From assembly GCF_000257905.1 (NCBI RefSeq), contig NZ_AJJL01000073.1, forward strand, positions 1 through 64,000: a stretch of 64,000 nucleotides of DNA. The letters are read 5' to 3'. Made by a program: the position numbers and the translations under genes. Positions within the stretch are counted from its first letter, which is position 1, and each line of letters starts with the position of its first letter. The notes under the pieces were generated by a model, which was not told where the DNA came from, made no database searches, and worked only from the letters and a program-made list of their open reading frames with translations. This DNA is from Streptococcus mitis SK579 (lineage in GTDB: Bacteria; Bacillota; Bacilli; Lactobacillales; Streptococcaceae). Shown piece after piece: positions 32,009 through 40,915 of this stretch.

Positions 32009-32917
32009 ATGAACATTCAACAATTACGCTATGTTGTGGCTATTGCCAATAGCGGTACTTTTCGTGAAGCTGCTGAAAAGATGTATGTTAGTCAGCCGAG
32101 TCTGTCTATTTCTGTTCGTGATTTGGAAAAAGAGTTGGGCTTTAAGATTTTCCGTCGAACCAGCTCAGGGACTTTCTTGACTCGTCGTGGTATGGAATTC
32201 TATGAAAAAGCGCAAGAATTGGTTAAAGGATTTGATATTTTTCAAAATCAGTATGCCAATCCGGAGGAAGAAAAGGATGAATTTTCCATTGCCAGTCAGC
32301 ACTATGACTTCTTGCCACCAACCATTACAGCCTTTTCAGAGCGCTATCCTGATTACAAAAATTTCCGTATTTTTGAATCTACTACAGTTCAAATACTTGA
32401 TGAAGTAGCTCAGGGGCACAGTGAGATTGGGATTATCTACCTCAACAATCAAAATAAAAAGGGGATTATGCAACGGGTTGAAAAGCTAGGCCTAGAGGTC
32501 ATCGAATTGATTCCCTTCTATACCCATATTTATCTCCGTGAGGGGCATCCTTTGGCTCAGAAAGAGGAATTGGTCATGAAGGATTTAGCTGATCTACCAA
32601 CGGTTCGTTTCACTCAAGAAAAAGACGAGTACCTTTATTATTCAGAGAACTTTGTTGATACCAGTGCGAGCTCACAGATGTTTAATGTGACAGACCGTGC
32701 TACCTTGAATGGTATTTTGGAGCGGACGGATGCTTATGCAACAGGTTCTGGATTTTTAGATAGTGACAGTGTTAATGGAATTACAGTTATTCGTCTCAAG
32801 GATAACCTAGATAATCGCATGGTCTATGTTAAACGTGAAGAAGTGGAACTTAGTCAAGCTGGGACTCTCTTTGTAGAAGTCATGCAAGAATATTTTGATC
32901 AGAAGAGGAAATCATGA
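32009..32917 (+). CDS. LysR-family transcriptional regulator (CpsY/MtaR-like)
   Basis: A 302-residue LysR regulator: winged helix-turn-helix at about 1-60 (LRYVVAIANSGTFREAAEKM, SQPSLSISVRDLEKELG), linker helix and two-lobed effector domain. It resembles the streptococcal CpsY/MtaR group, linked to methionine transport and surface properties, but this is a memory-based call. The stop overlaps lspA by four bases (ATGA), so it is coupled to lspA-rluD rather than to an evident target. Confidence 0.85.
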   Translation: MNIQQLRYVVAIANSGTFREAAEKMYVSQPSLSISVRDLEKELGFKIFRRTSSGTFLTRRGMEFYEKAQELVKGFDIFQNQYANPEEEKDEFSIASQHYDFLPPTITAFSERYPDYKNFRIFESTTVQILDEVAQGHSEIGIIYLNNQNKKGIMQRVEKLGLEVIELIPFYTHIYLREGHPLAQKEELVMKDLADLPTVRFTQEKDEYLYYSENFVDTSASSQMFNVTDRATLNGILERTDAYATGSGFLDSDSVNGITVIRLKDNLDNRMVYVKREEVELSQAGTLFVEVMQEYFDQKRKS

Positions 32918-33375
32918 AAAAAAGAGGAATAGTGGCAGTCATTGTACTGCTTTTGATTGGGCTGGATCAATTGGTAAAATCCTATATCATCCAGCAAATT
33001 CCACTGGGTGAAGTGCGTTCTTGGATTCCCAATTTCGTTAGCTTGACCTACCTGCAAAATCGAGGGGCAGCCTTTTCTATCTTACAAGACCAGCAGTTGC
33101 TATTCGCTGTTATTACTCTGGTTGTCGTGGTAGGTGCCATTTGGTATTTGTACAAACACATGGAAGACTCAATCTGGATGGTGATTGGCTTAACCTTAAT
33201 CATCGCTGGAGGTCTTGGAAACTTTATTGACAGGGTGAGTCAGGGCTTTGTTGTGGATATGTTCCACCTTGACTTTATTAATTTTGCAATTTTCAATGTT
33301 GCAGATAGCTATCTGACTGTTGGAGTGATTATTTTATTGATTGCAATGCTAAAAGAGGAAATAAATGGAAATTAA
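32914..33375 (+). CDS. lspA: Lipoprotein signal peptidase II
   Basis: A 153-residue membrane aspartyl protease with four spans that cuts the signal peptide of prolipoproteins before the lipidated cysteine. Catalytic aspartates are in GNFIDRV and FNVADS; QNRGAAFS is conserved. It overlaps the regulator gene upstream and rluD downstream (11 bases), an order common in streptococci. Confidence 0.97.
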   Translation: MKKRGIVAVIVLLLIGLDQLVKSYIIQQIPLGEVRSWIPNFVSLTYLQNRGAAFSILQDQQLLFAVITLVVVVGAIWYLYKHMEDSIWMVIGLTLIIAGGLGNFIDRVSQGFVVDMFHLDFINFAIFNVADSYLTVGVIILLIAMLKEEINGN

Positions 33376-34255
33376 AATTGAAACTGGTGGCCTGCGTTTG
33401 GATAAGGCTTTGTCGGATTTGACAGAATTATCACGCAGTCTCGCGAATGAACAAATCAAATCAGGCCAGGTCTTGGTCAATGGTCAAGTCAAGAAAGCTA
33501 AATACACCGTCCAAGAGGGTGATGTTGTCACTTACCATGTGCCAGAACCAGAGGTTTTAGAGTATGTAGCTGAGAATCTTCCGCTAGAAATCATCTACCA
33601 AGATGAGGATGTGGCCGTCGTTAACAAGCCTCAGGGAATGGTTGTCCATCCGAGTGCTGGTCATACTAGTGGAACCCTAGTAAATGCTCTTATGTACCAT
33701 ATCAAGGACTTGTCGGGTATCAATGGGGTTCTGCGTCCAGGAATTGTTCACCGTATTGATAAGGATACGTCGGGCCTTCTCATGATTGCTAAAAACGATG
33801 AGGCGCATCTAGCACTTGCCCAAGAGCTCAAGGATAAAAAGTCTCTCCGCAAATATTGGGCGATTGTTCATGGAAATTTGCCCAATGATCGTGGTGTCAT
33901 TGAAGCACCGATTGGCCGGAGTGAAAAAGACCGTAAGAAACAGGCTGTGACTGCCAAAGGGAAGCCTGCAGTGACCCGTTTCTATGTCTTGGAACGCTTT
34001 GGCGATTATAGTTTAGTAGAGTTGCAGCTGGAGACAGGCCGCACCCATCAAATCCGTGTCCACATGGCTTATATTGGCCATCCAGTCGCTGGTGATGAAG
34101 TCTATGGTCCACGCAAGACACTTAAGGGACATGGACAATTTCTTCATGCTAAGACTTTAGGGTTTACTCATCCACGAACAGGTGAGATTTTGGAATTTAC
34201 TGCAGATATCCCAGAGCTTTTTAAGGAAACCTTAGAGAGATTGAAAAAGAATTAG
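33365..34255 (+). CDS. rluD: RluD-type 23S rRNA pseudouridine synthase
   Basis: A 296-residue RluA/RluD family enzyme. An S4-like RNA-binding domain (about 10-60) precedes the catalytic domain with HRIDKDTSG (129-137, nucleophile D132). The related Gram-positive enzymes modify uridines in the 23S rRNA H69 region or others; exact sites are unknown here. The start overlaps lspA by 11 bases. A terminator follows eight bases after the stop. Confidence 0.92.
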   Translation: MEIKIETGGLRLDKALSDLTELSRSLANEQIKSGQVLVNGQVKKAKYTVQEGDVVTYHVPEPEVLEYVAENLPLEIIYQDEDVAVVNKPQGMVVHPSAGHTSGTLVNALMYHIKDLSGINGVLRPGIVHRIDKDTSGLLMIAKNDEAHLALAQELKDKKSLRKYWAIVHGNLPNDRGVIEAPIGRSEKDRKKQAVTAKGKPAVTRFYVLERFGDYSLVELQLETGRTHQIRVHMAYIGHPVAGDEVYGPRKTLKGHGQFLHAKTLGFTHPRTGEILEFTADIPELFKETLERLKKN

Positions 34256-34262
34256 ACGTGAT

Positions 34263-34295
34263 AAAAGGTTGAGATAGCTTGTCTCGACCTTTTTC
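34263..34295 (+). terminator. Terminator after rluD
   Basis: AAAAGGTTGAGA pairs with TCTCGACCTTTTT (one mismatch or G-T pair), ending in T. Confidence 0.85.
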
Positions 34296-34364
34296 CAATC
34301 AACTCTTTTCTATTTTCTGCCATTCATGTTATAATAGATAAATATGAAGAATCGGAGTGAGACT

Positions 34365-35474
34365 ATGAAATACAAACGTATTGTCTTTAAGGTAGGGACT
34401 TCTTCTCTGACGAATGAGGATGGAAGTTTATCACGTAGTAAAGTAAAAGCTATTACCCAGCAGTTAGCTATGTTGCACGAGGCTGGTCATGAATTGATTT
34501 TGGTATCGTCAGGTGCCATTGCGGCTGGTTTTGGAGCCTTAGGATTTAAAAAGCGTCCGACCAAGATTGCTGATAAACAGGCTTCAGCAGCGGTAGGACA
34601 AGGGCTTTTAATGGAAGAATACACGACCAATCTTCTCTTGCGCCAAATCGTTTCTGCACAAATCTTGCTGACTCAGGATGATTTTGTGGATAAGCGTCGT
34701 TATAAAAATGCCCATCAGGCTTTGTCAGTTCTACTTAGCCGTGGAGCGATTCCTATCATCAACGAGAATGACAGTGTCGTTATAGATGAACTCAAGGTTG
34801 GGGACAATGATACTCTGAGTGCACAGGTAGCAGCCATGGTCCAAGCAGATCTTTTGGTCCTCTTGACAGATGTGGACGGTCTCTATACTGGAAATCCTAA
34901 TTCAGATCCAAGAGCCAAACGTTTGGAGCGAATCGAGACCATTAATCGTGAGATTATTGATATGGCTGGTGGAGCTGGCTCGTCAAATGGGACAGGTGGT
35001 ATGTTGACTAAGATCAAAGCAGCCACTATTGCGACAGAATCGGGCGTTCCTGTTTATATCTGTTCATCCTTGAAGGCAGATGCCATGATTGAGGCAGCGG
35101 AGAAGACCAAGGATGGTTCCTACTTTGTTGCGCAAGAGAAGGGACTTCGTACCCAAAAACAATGGCTTGCCTTTTATGCTCAGAGCCAAGGTTCTATTTG
35201 GGTTGATAAAGGGGCTGCTGAAGCTCTCTCTCAACATGGAAAGAGTCTTCTCTTATCTGGTATTGTTGAAGCAGAAGGAGCCTTTTCTTACGGTGATATC
35301 GTGACAGTATTTGACAAGGAAAGTGGAAAATCACTTGGAAAAGGGCGCGTGCAATTTGGGGCATCTGCTTTGGAGGATATGTTGCGTTCTCAAAAAGCCA
35401 AGGGTGTCTTGATTCACCGTGATGACTGGATTTCCATTACTCCTGAAATCCAACTACTCTTTACAGAATTTTAG
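34365..35474 (+). CDS. proB: Glutamate 5-kinase
   Basis: A 369-residue kinase that phosphorylates glutamate, the first step of proline synthesis. The amino-acid kinase domain has [18 protein letters not shown] and INENDSV; a C-terminal PUA domain (about 280-369) is complete. ATG 34365 follows CGGAGTGAG. An upstream in-frame ATG at 34344 lies only eight bases after TATAAT (34330-34335) and could start a leaderless form seven residues longer. First gene of proBAC. Confidence 0.96.
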   Translation: MKYKRIVFKVGTSSLTNEDGSLSRSKVKAITQQLAMLHEAGHELILVSSGAIAAGFGALGFKKRPTKIADKQASAAVGQGLLMEEYTTNLLLRQIVSAQILLTQDDFVDKRRYKNAHQALSVLLSRGAIPIINENDSVVIDELKVGDNDTLSAQVAAMVQADLLVLLTDVDGLYTGNPNSDPRAKRLERIETINREIIDMAGGAGSSNGTGGMLTKIKAATIATESGVPVYICSSLKADAMIEAAEKTKDGSYFVAQEKGLRTQKQWLAFYAQSQGSIWVDKGAAEALSQHGKSLLLSGIVEAEGAFSYGDIVTVFDKESGKSLGKGRVQFGASALEDMLRSQKAKGVLIHRDDWISITPEIQLLFTEF

Positions 35475-35483
35475 AGGTAAACT

Positions 35484-36746
35484 ATGGTAAGTACACAAGA
35501 ACAATTTGAACAGGTACAGGCTGTTAAAAAATCAATCAACACAGCTAGTGAAGACGTGAAAAACCAAGCCTTGCTAGCCATGGCTGATCACTTAGCGGCT
35601 GCTACAGAGGAAATTTTAGCGGCCAATGCCCTCGATATGGAAGCGGCCAAGGGTAAAATCTCAGATGTGATGCTGGATCGTCTTTATTTGGATGCAGGTC
35701 GTATAGAAGCGATGGCAACTGGTATTCGTGAAGTGGTTGCCTTACCAGATCCAATCGGTGAAATTTTAGAAACCAATCATCTTGAAAATGGTTTGGTTAT
35801 CACAAAGAAACGTGTAGCTATGGGAGTTATTGGTATAATCTATGAAAGCCGTCCAAATGTGACGTCTGATGCGGCTGCTCTGGCTCTTAAAAGTGGAAAT
35901 GCAGTTGTTCTTCGTAGTGGTAAGGACGCCTATCAAACAGCCCATGCCATTGTCACAGCCTTGAAGAAGGGCTTGGAAACGACTACTATTCACTCAGATG
36001 TGATTCAACTAGTGGAAGATACCAGTCGAGAAAGTAGCTATGCCATGATGAAGGCAAAGGGTTATCTAGACCTTCTCATCCCTCGTGGAGGAGCTGGCTT
36101 GATTAATGCCGTGGTTGAGAATGCGATCGTACCTGTTATTGAGACAGGGACTGGGATTGTCCATGTTTATGTGGATAAGGATGCAGATGAAGACAAGGCT
36201 CTGTCTATCATCAATAATGCTAAAACCAGTCGTCCTTCTGTTTGTAATGCCATGGAGGTTCTGCTTGTTCATGAAGACAAGGCAGCAAGCTTCCTTCCTC
36301 GTTTGGAGCAAGTGCTAGTTGTCGATCGAAAAGAAGCTGGGTTGGAACCAATTCAATTCCGCTTGGATAGCAAAGCAAGTCAGTTTGTTTCAGGCCAAAC
36401 TGCTGAAGCACAAGACTTTGACACTGAGTTTTTAGACTATGTCCTAGCTGTTAAGGTTGTGAGCAGTTTAGAAGAAGCGGTTGCCCATATTGAAGCTCAC
36501 AGTACTCATCATTCGGATGCCATTGTGACGGAAAACGCTGAAGCTGCAGCTTACTTTACAGATCAAGTGGACTCTGCAGCTGTCTATGTCAATGCCTCGA
36601 CTCGTTTCACAGATGGTGGCCAATTTGGTCTTGGTTGTGAAATGGGGATTTCTACTCAGAAATTGCATGCGCGTGGTCCAATGGGCTTAAAAGAATTGAC
36701 TAGCTATAAGTATGTGGTTACTGGTGACGGACAGATAAGGGAGTAA
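35484..36746 (+). CDS. proA: Gamma-glutamyl phosphate reductase
   Basis: A 420-residue NADPH-dependent reductase that makes glutamate semialdehyde from the ProB product. It has the aldehyde-dehydrogenase fold with catalytic cysteine in [14 protein letters not shown] and the conserved PRGGAGLI and [20 protein letters not shown]'s core motifs. AGAGGTAAAC precedes the ATG. It lies nine bases after proB and four before proC. Confidence 0.97.
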   Translation: MVSTQEQFEQVQAVKKSINTASEDVKNQALLAMADHLAAATEEILAANALDMEAAKGKISDVMLDRLYLDAGRIEAMATGIREVVALPDPIGEILETNHLENGLVITKKRVAMGVIGIIYESRPNVTSDAAALALKSGNAVVLRSGKDAYQTAHAIVTALKKGLETTTIHSDVIQLVEDTSRESSYAMMKAKGYLDLLIPRGGAGLINAVVENAIVPVIETGTGIVHVYVDKDADEDKALSIINNAKTSRPSVCNAMEVLLVHEDKAASFLPRLEQVLVVDRKEAGLEPIQFRLDSKASQFVSGQTAEAQDFDTEFLDYVLAVKVVSSLEEAVAHIEAHSTHHSDAIVTENAEAAAYFTDQVDSAAVYVNASTRFTDGGQFGLGCEMGISTQKLHARGPMGLKELTSYKYVVTGDGQIRE

Positions 36747-36749
36747 GAG

Positions 36750-37547
36750 ATGAAGATTGGATTTATCGGCTTAGGAAATATGGGAGCTAGTTTGGCCAAG
36801 GCTGTTTTGCAGACCAAGACGGGTGCCCAGATTATTCTTGCCAATCGTAGTCAAGCCAAGGTAGATGCTTTCATTGCAGACTTTGGTGGTCAGGTTTCAA
36901 GCAATGAAGAAATATTCGCAGAAGCAGATGTGATTTTTCTAGGAGTAAAGCCTGCACAGTTCTCAGACTTGCTTTCTCAATACCAGACCATCCTTGAAAA
37001 AAGAGAAAGTCTTCTTTTGATTTCGATGGCAGCTGGATTGACCTTGGAAAAACTGGCTAGTCTTCTTCCAAGTCAACACCGAATTATTCGTATGATGCCA
37101 AATATCCCTGCTTCTATCGGACAAGGAGTGATTAGTTATGCCTTGTCTTCTAATTGCAGGGCTGAGGACAGTGAGCTATTTTGTCAGCTTTTAACTAAGG
37201 CTGGTCTCTTGGTTGAACTAGGAGAAGGCTTAATCGACGCAGCGACAGGTCTTGCAGGCTGTGGACCGGCTTTTGTCTATCTCTTTATTGAGGCCTTGGC
37301 AGATGCAGGTGTTCAGACTGGATTTCCACGAGAAACGGCATTGAAAATGGCGGCTCAAACTGTGGTAGGAGCTGGGCAATTGGTCCTTGAAAGTCAGCAA
37401 CATCCTGGAGTATTGAAAGACCAAGTTTGCAGCCCAGGAGGTTCGACTATCGCTGGTGTAGCAAGCCTAGAAGCGCATGCTTTTCGAGGAACAGTCATGG
37501 AGGCAGTCACTAAAGCCTACAAACGAACTAAAAAACTTGGTAAATAA
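36750..37547 (+). CDS. proC: Pyrroline-5-carboxylate reductase
   Basis: A 265-residue enzyme that completes proline synthesis. Rossmann motif GFIGLGNMG is at the N-terminus, VKPAQ and RMMPNIPA in the middle, and the C-terminal dimer domain has GCGPAFVY and PGGSTIAGV. It follows proA by three bases and ends the proBAC operon. A weak hairpin (AAGAGG...CCTCTTTT) and then a BOX element follow. Confidence 0.97.
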   Translation: MKIGFIGLGNMGASLAKAVLQTKTGAQIILANRSQAKVDAFIADFGGQVSSNEEIFAEADVIFLGVKPAQFSDLLSQYQTILEKRESLLLISMAAGLTLEKLASLLPSQHRIIRMMPNIPASIGQGVISYALSSNCRAEDSELFCQLLTKAGLLVELGEGLIDAATGLAGCGPAFVYLFIEALADAGVQTGFPRETALKMAAQTVVGAGQLVLESQQHPGVLKDQVCSPGGSTIAGVASLEAHAFRGTVMEAVTKAYKRTKKLGK

Positions 37548-37582
37548 GAGGTGGCTTTGTCTGCCTCTTTTATGGTGGTTGA

Positions 37583-37694
37583 TACTCTTCGAAAATCTCT
37601 TCAAACTGCGTCAGCTTCCATCTGCAACCTCAAAACAGTGTTTTTAGCAACCTGCGGTTAGCTTCCTAGTTTGCTCTTTGATTTTCATTGAGTA
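37583..37694 (+). repeat. BOX element with shortened A and B, full C
   Basis: On the plus strand it runs from TACTCTTCGAAAATCTCTTC through a cut boxA, a partial boxB loop (CAAAACAGTGTTTTTAG) to a full boxC ending CATTGAGTA; 112 bases. It lies 35 bases after proC, boxA first, thus sense to the operon, and about 80 bases before tmk. Confidence 0.88.
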
Positions 37695-37775
37695 TGAAAT
37701 GAGAAGACAAAAAGATTGTCACAAACCCCTATTTTTTTGATAGAATAGAAGTAGTAAAAAAGAAATGAGTTAGAC

Positions 37776-38414
37776 ATGTCAAAAGGATTTTTAGTCTCTC
37801 TTGAGGGACCAGAGGGAGCAGGCAAGACCAGTGTTTTAGAGGCTCTGCTACCAATTTTAGAGGAAAATGGAGTAGAGATGCTGACGACCCGCGAACCTGG
37901 CGGAGTCTTGATTGGGGAGAAGATTCGTCAAGTGATTTTGGATCCAAGTCATACTCAGATGGATCCTAAAACAGAGCTTTTACTCTATATCGCCAGTCGC
38001 AGACAGCACTTGGTGGAAAAGGTTCTTCCAGCACTTGAAGCTGGTAAGTTGGTCATTATGGACCGCTTCATCGATAGTTCTCTTGCCTATCAGGGATTTG
38101 GTCGTGGCTTAGATATTGAAGCAATTGACTGGCTCAATCAGTTTGCGACAGATGGTCTCAAACCTGATTTGACCCTCTATTTTGACATTGAGGTGGAAGA
38201 AGGGCTGGCTCGCATTGCTGCTAATACCAATCGCGAGGTTAATCGTTTGGACTTGGAGGGGTTGGACTTGCATAAAAAAGTTCGTCAAGGTTACCTTTCT
38301 CTTCTGGACAAAGAAGGAGACCGTATTGTCAAGATTGATGCGAGTCTTCCATTGGAGCAAGTTGTGGAAACAACCAAGGCTGTCTTGTTTGATAGGATGG
38401 GATTAGCTAAATGA
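37776..38414 (+). CDS. tmk: Thymidylate kinase
   Basis: A 212-residue kinase converting dTMP to dTDP. P-loop GPEGAGKTS is near residues 10-18, with TREPGG and [12 protein letters not shown] following. It is the first gene of tmk-holB-yabA-rsmI, overlapping holB by four bases (ATGA). A -10-like TAGAAT lies just after the BOX element, which therefore sits immediately upstream of its promoter. Confidence 0.96.
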   Translation: MSKGFLVSLEGPEGAGKTSVLEALLPILEENGVEMLTTREPGGVLIGEKIRQVILDPSHTQMDPKTELLLYIASRRQHLVEKVLPALEAGKLVIMDRFIDSSLAYQGFGRGLDIEAIDWLNQFATDGLKPDLTLYFDIEVEEGLARIAANTNREVNRLDLEGLDLHKKVRQGYLSLLDKEGDRIVKIDASLPLEQVVETTKAVLFDRMGLAK

Positions 38415-39301
38415 AACAAGATCAACTAAAGGCCTGGCAGCCAGATCAGTTTGATCGCTTTGTCCGTATCCTAGAACAAGACCAGCTCAATCATGCCTAC
38501 CTCTTTTCAGGTTTCTTTGGAAGCTTGGAAATGGCGCAATTTTTAGCTAAGAGCCTCTTTTGTACAGATAAAGTAGGTGTTTTACCATGTGAGAAATGCC
38601 GAAATTGTAAGCTGATTGAACAGGAAGAGTTTCCAGATGTTACCTTGATTAAGCCAGTCAATCAGGTCATCAAGACAGAACGGATTCGAGAATTGGTGGG
38701 GCAGTTTTTCCAAGCAGGGATTGAAAACCAACAACAGGTCTTTATTATCGAGCAAGCTGAGAAAATGCATCCTAACGCAGCTAATTCTCTGCTTAAGGTC
38801 ATCGAAGAACCCCAGAGTGAGGTTTACATTTTCTTCTTGACCAGTGATGAAGAAAAGATCTTACCGACCATCCGAAGTCGGACCCAGATTTTCCACTTTA
38901 AAAAGCGAGAAGAGAAGCTGATATTGCTCTTAGAACAAATGGGACTGGTTAAGAAAAAAGCGACTCTTTTAGCCCAGTTTAGTCAATCACGAGCTGAAGC
39001 AGAAAAGCTAGCCAATCAGGCAAGTTTTTGGACCTTGGTTGATGAAAGTGAACGCCTGCTGACTTGGTTAGTGGCTAAGAAAAAAGAAAGTTATTTGCAA
39101 GTTGCCAAACTAGCTAGCTTGGCAGATGATAAGGAAAAACAAGATCAGGTTTTACGGATTCTTGAAGTCCTCTGTGGGCAGGATCTCCTGCAAGCAAGAG
39201 TAAGAGTGATTCTACAAGATTTGCTAGAAACTAGAAAAATGTGGCAGGCTAATGTCAGCTTTCAAAATGCCATGGAATATCTGGTCTTGAAAGAAATGTA
39301 A
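38411..39301 (+). CDS. holB: DNA polymerase III subunit delta'
   Basis: A 296-residue clamp-loader subunit. It has the AAA+ fold with a degenerate P-loop ([13 protein letters not shown], no GKT), a zinc module (FCTDK, CEKCRNC) and the SRC-like SRTQIFHF arginine-finger region. The missing Walker lysine is normal for delta'. The gene overlaps tmk and is followed 39 bases on by yabA. Confidence 0.93.
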   Translation: MKQDQLKAWQPDQFDRFVRILEQDQLNHAYLFSGFFGSLEMAQFLAKSLFCTDKVGVLPCEKCRNCKLIEQEEFPDVTLIKPVNQVIKTERIRELVGQFFQAGIENQQQVFIIEQAEKMHPNAANSLLKVIEEPQSEVYIFFLTSDEEKILPTIRSRTQIFHFKKREEKLILLLEQMGLVKKKATLLAQFSQSRAEAEKLANQASFWTLVDESERLLTWLVAKKKESYLQVAKLASLADDKEKQDQVLRILEVLCGQDLLQARVRVILQDLLETRKMWQANVSFQNAMEYLVLKEM

Positions 39302-39340
39302 AATCAAAAATGAACGATAAAGAAAAGAAAGGGCTGGTTT

Positions 39341-39658
39341 ATGGACAAAAAAGAATTATTTGACGCGCTGGATGATTTTTCCCAACAGTTATTGGTAACC
39401 TTAGCCGATGTGGAAGCCATCAAGAAAAATCTCAAGAGCCTGGTAGAGGAAAATACAGCTCTTCGCTTGGAAAATAGTAAGTTGCGCGAACGCTTGGGTG
39501 AGGTGGAAGCAGATGCTCCTGTCAAGGCCAAACATGTTCGCGAAAGTGTCCGTCGCATTTACCGTGATGGATTTCACGTATGTAATGATTTTTATGGACA
39601 ACGTCGAGAGCAGGACGAGGAATGTATGTTCTGTGACGAGTTGTTATACAGGGAGTAG
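39341..39658 (+). CDS. yabA: Replication initiation control protein YabA
   Basis: A 105-residue negative regulator of DnaA that also binds the DnaN clamp. An N-terminal leucine-rich coiled coil (about 1-55) forms a tetramer. The C-terminal zinc module has HVCNDFYG and [19 protein letters not shown] precedes the ATG. It lies between holB and rsmI, its usual place in streptococci. Confidence 0.95.
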
Positions 39659-39660
39659 GC

Positions 39661-40539
39661 ATGCAGATTCAAAAAAGTTTTAAGGGGCAGTCTCCCTATG
39701 GTAAGCTGTATCTAGTAGCAACGCCGATTGGCAATCTAGATGATATGACCTTTCGAGCTATTCAGACCTTGAAAGAAGTGGACTGGATTGCTGCTGAGGA
39801 CACGCGCAATACAGGGCTTCTGCTCAAGCATTTTGACATTTATACTAAGCAGATTAGTTTTCATGAGCACAATGCCAAGGAAAAAATTCCTGATTTGATT
39901 GGTTTCTTGAAGGCGGGACGAAGTATTGCTCAGGTATCCGACGCGGGTCTGCCTAGTATCTCAGACCCTGGTCATGATTTGGTTAAGGCAGTCATTGAGG
40001 AAGAGATTGCTGTTGTAACAGTTCCAGGTGCCTCTGCAGGAATTTCTGCCTTGATTGCCAGTGGTTTAGCGCCACAGCCACATATCTTTTACGGCTTTTT
40101 ACCCAGAAAATCAGGCCAGCAAAAGCAATTTTTCGACTCGAAAAAAGACTATCCTGAAACACAGATTTTCTATGAATCGCCCCATCGTGTGGCAGATACG
40201 TTCGAAAATATGCTAGAAGTCTACGGTGACCGCTCGGTCGTTTTGGTCAGGGAATTGACTAAAATCTATGAAGAATACCAAAGAGGTACCATTTCTGAAT
40301 TGCTGGAAAGCATCGCTGAAACGCCACTCAAGGGCGAATGCCTTCTTATTGTTGAAGGTGCCAGTCAGGATGTGGAGGAAAAAGACGAGGAGGACTTGTT
40401 CTTAGAAATCCAAGTCCGCATCCAACATGGTATGAAGAAAAATCAAGCTATTAAGGAAGTTGCGAAATACTACCAGTGGAATAAAAGCCAGCTATACGCT
40501 GCCTATCATGACTGGGAAGAAAACCAAGAAAATGACTAA
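39661..40539 (+). CDS. rsmI: 16S rRNA (cytidine-1402-2'-O)-methyltransferase
   Basis: A 292-residue SAM-dependent methyltransferase of the tetrapyrrole-methylase fold. ATPIGNLDDMTFRA at the N-terminus, VSDAGLPSISDPG and VPGASAGISALIASG are characteristic. It begins two bases after yabA and is the last gene of the tmk operon. A BOX element starts at the base after its TAA stop. Confidence 0.96.
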   Translation: MQIQKSFKGQSPYGKLYLVATPIGNLDDMTFRAIQTLKEVDWIAAEDTRNTGLLLKHFDIYTKQISFHEHNAKEKIPDLIGFLKAGRSIAQVSDAGLPSISDPGHDLVKAVIEEEIAVVTVPGASAGISALIASGLAPQPHIFYGFLPRKSGQQKQFFDSKKDYPETQIFYESPHRVADTFENMLEVYGDRSVVLVRELTKIYEEYQRGTISELLESIAETPLKGECLLIVEGASQDVEEKDEEDLFLEIQVRIQHGMKKNQAIKEVAKYYQWNKSQLYAAYHDWEENQEND

Positions 40540-40726
40540 TACTCTTCGAAAATCTCTTTAAACCGCGTCAACGTCGCCTTGCCGTAGTTGTGGTTACTGA
40601 CTTAGTCAGTTCTATCCACAACCTCAAAATAGGTGTTTTGAGCTGACTTCGTCAGTTCTATCTACAACTTCAAAGCAGTGCTTTGAGCAACCTGTGGCTA
40701 GTTTGCTCTTTGATTTTTATTGAGTA
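40540..40726 (+). repeat. BOX element A-B-B-C with doubled boxB
   Basis: The order is boxA (TACTCTTCGAAAATCTC..., BOXA1R-like GCCTTGCCGTAG), first boxB (GACTTAGTC, CAAAATAGGTGTTTTGAG), second boxB (GACTTCGTC, CAAAGCAGTGCTTTGAG) and a boxC that lost about eight bases (CTTCCTAG). The two boxB copies differ at several bases but each retains its palindromes. The element is sense to rsmI and starts directly after its stop codon. Confidence 0.92.
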
Positions 40727-40732
40727 TAAACA

Positions 40733-40759
40733 GGGAAGTTTGCCTTCTTCCCTTTTTTT
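40733..40759 (+). terminator. Terminator downstream of the BOX element
   Basis: GGGAAG (40733-40738) / CTTCCC (40747-40752), then seven T. It is the probable end of the tmk-rsmI transcript, which would thus contain the BOX element. Confidence 0.75.
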
Positions 40760-40794
40760 GTTATACTAGTAGAATAAAAAATTAGAAAGATTTG

Positions 40795-40899
40795 TGGGAG
40801 TGAAAAAGTCCTGTGGACTTTTTCAGCCTGAGCCAAGAAATTCGAAAGCTCTTAAGTCCGATTGGCTTTTTCAATGTGAAATTTGTTTTCACACTCCCA
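40795..40899 (+). repeat. 105-base inverted-repeat element in the trmFO leader
   Basis: The segment is bounded by TGGGAGTG and CACTCCCA with GAAAA/TTTTC next to them. Inside are AAAAAGTCC-TGT-GGACTTTTT, a perfect 9-bp hairpin, and GCCAA...TTGGC followed by five T. It lies between a -10-like TATACT (about 40762) and the trmFO start, so it would be the 5' leader of that mRNA. The size is close to the pneumococcal RUP element (about 107 bases), but I cannot confirm identity and no TA duplication is seen. It may be a small mobile element or a regulatory leader. Confidence 0.6.
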
Positions 40900-40915
40900 A
40901 AGAGGTATTAGTGTC

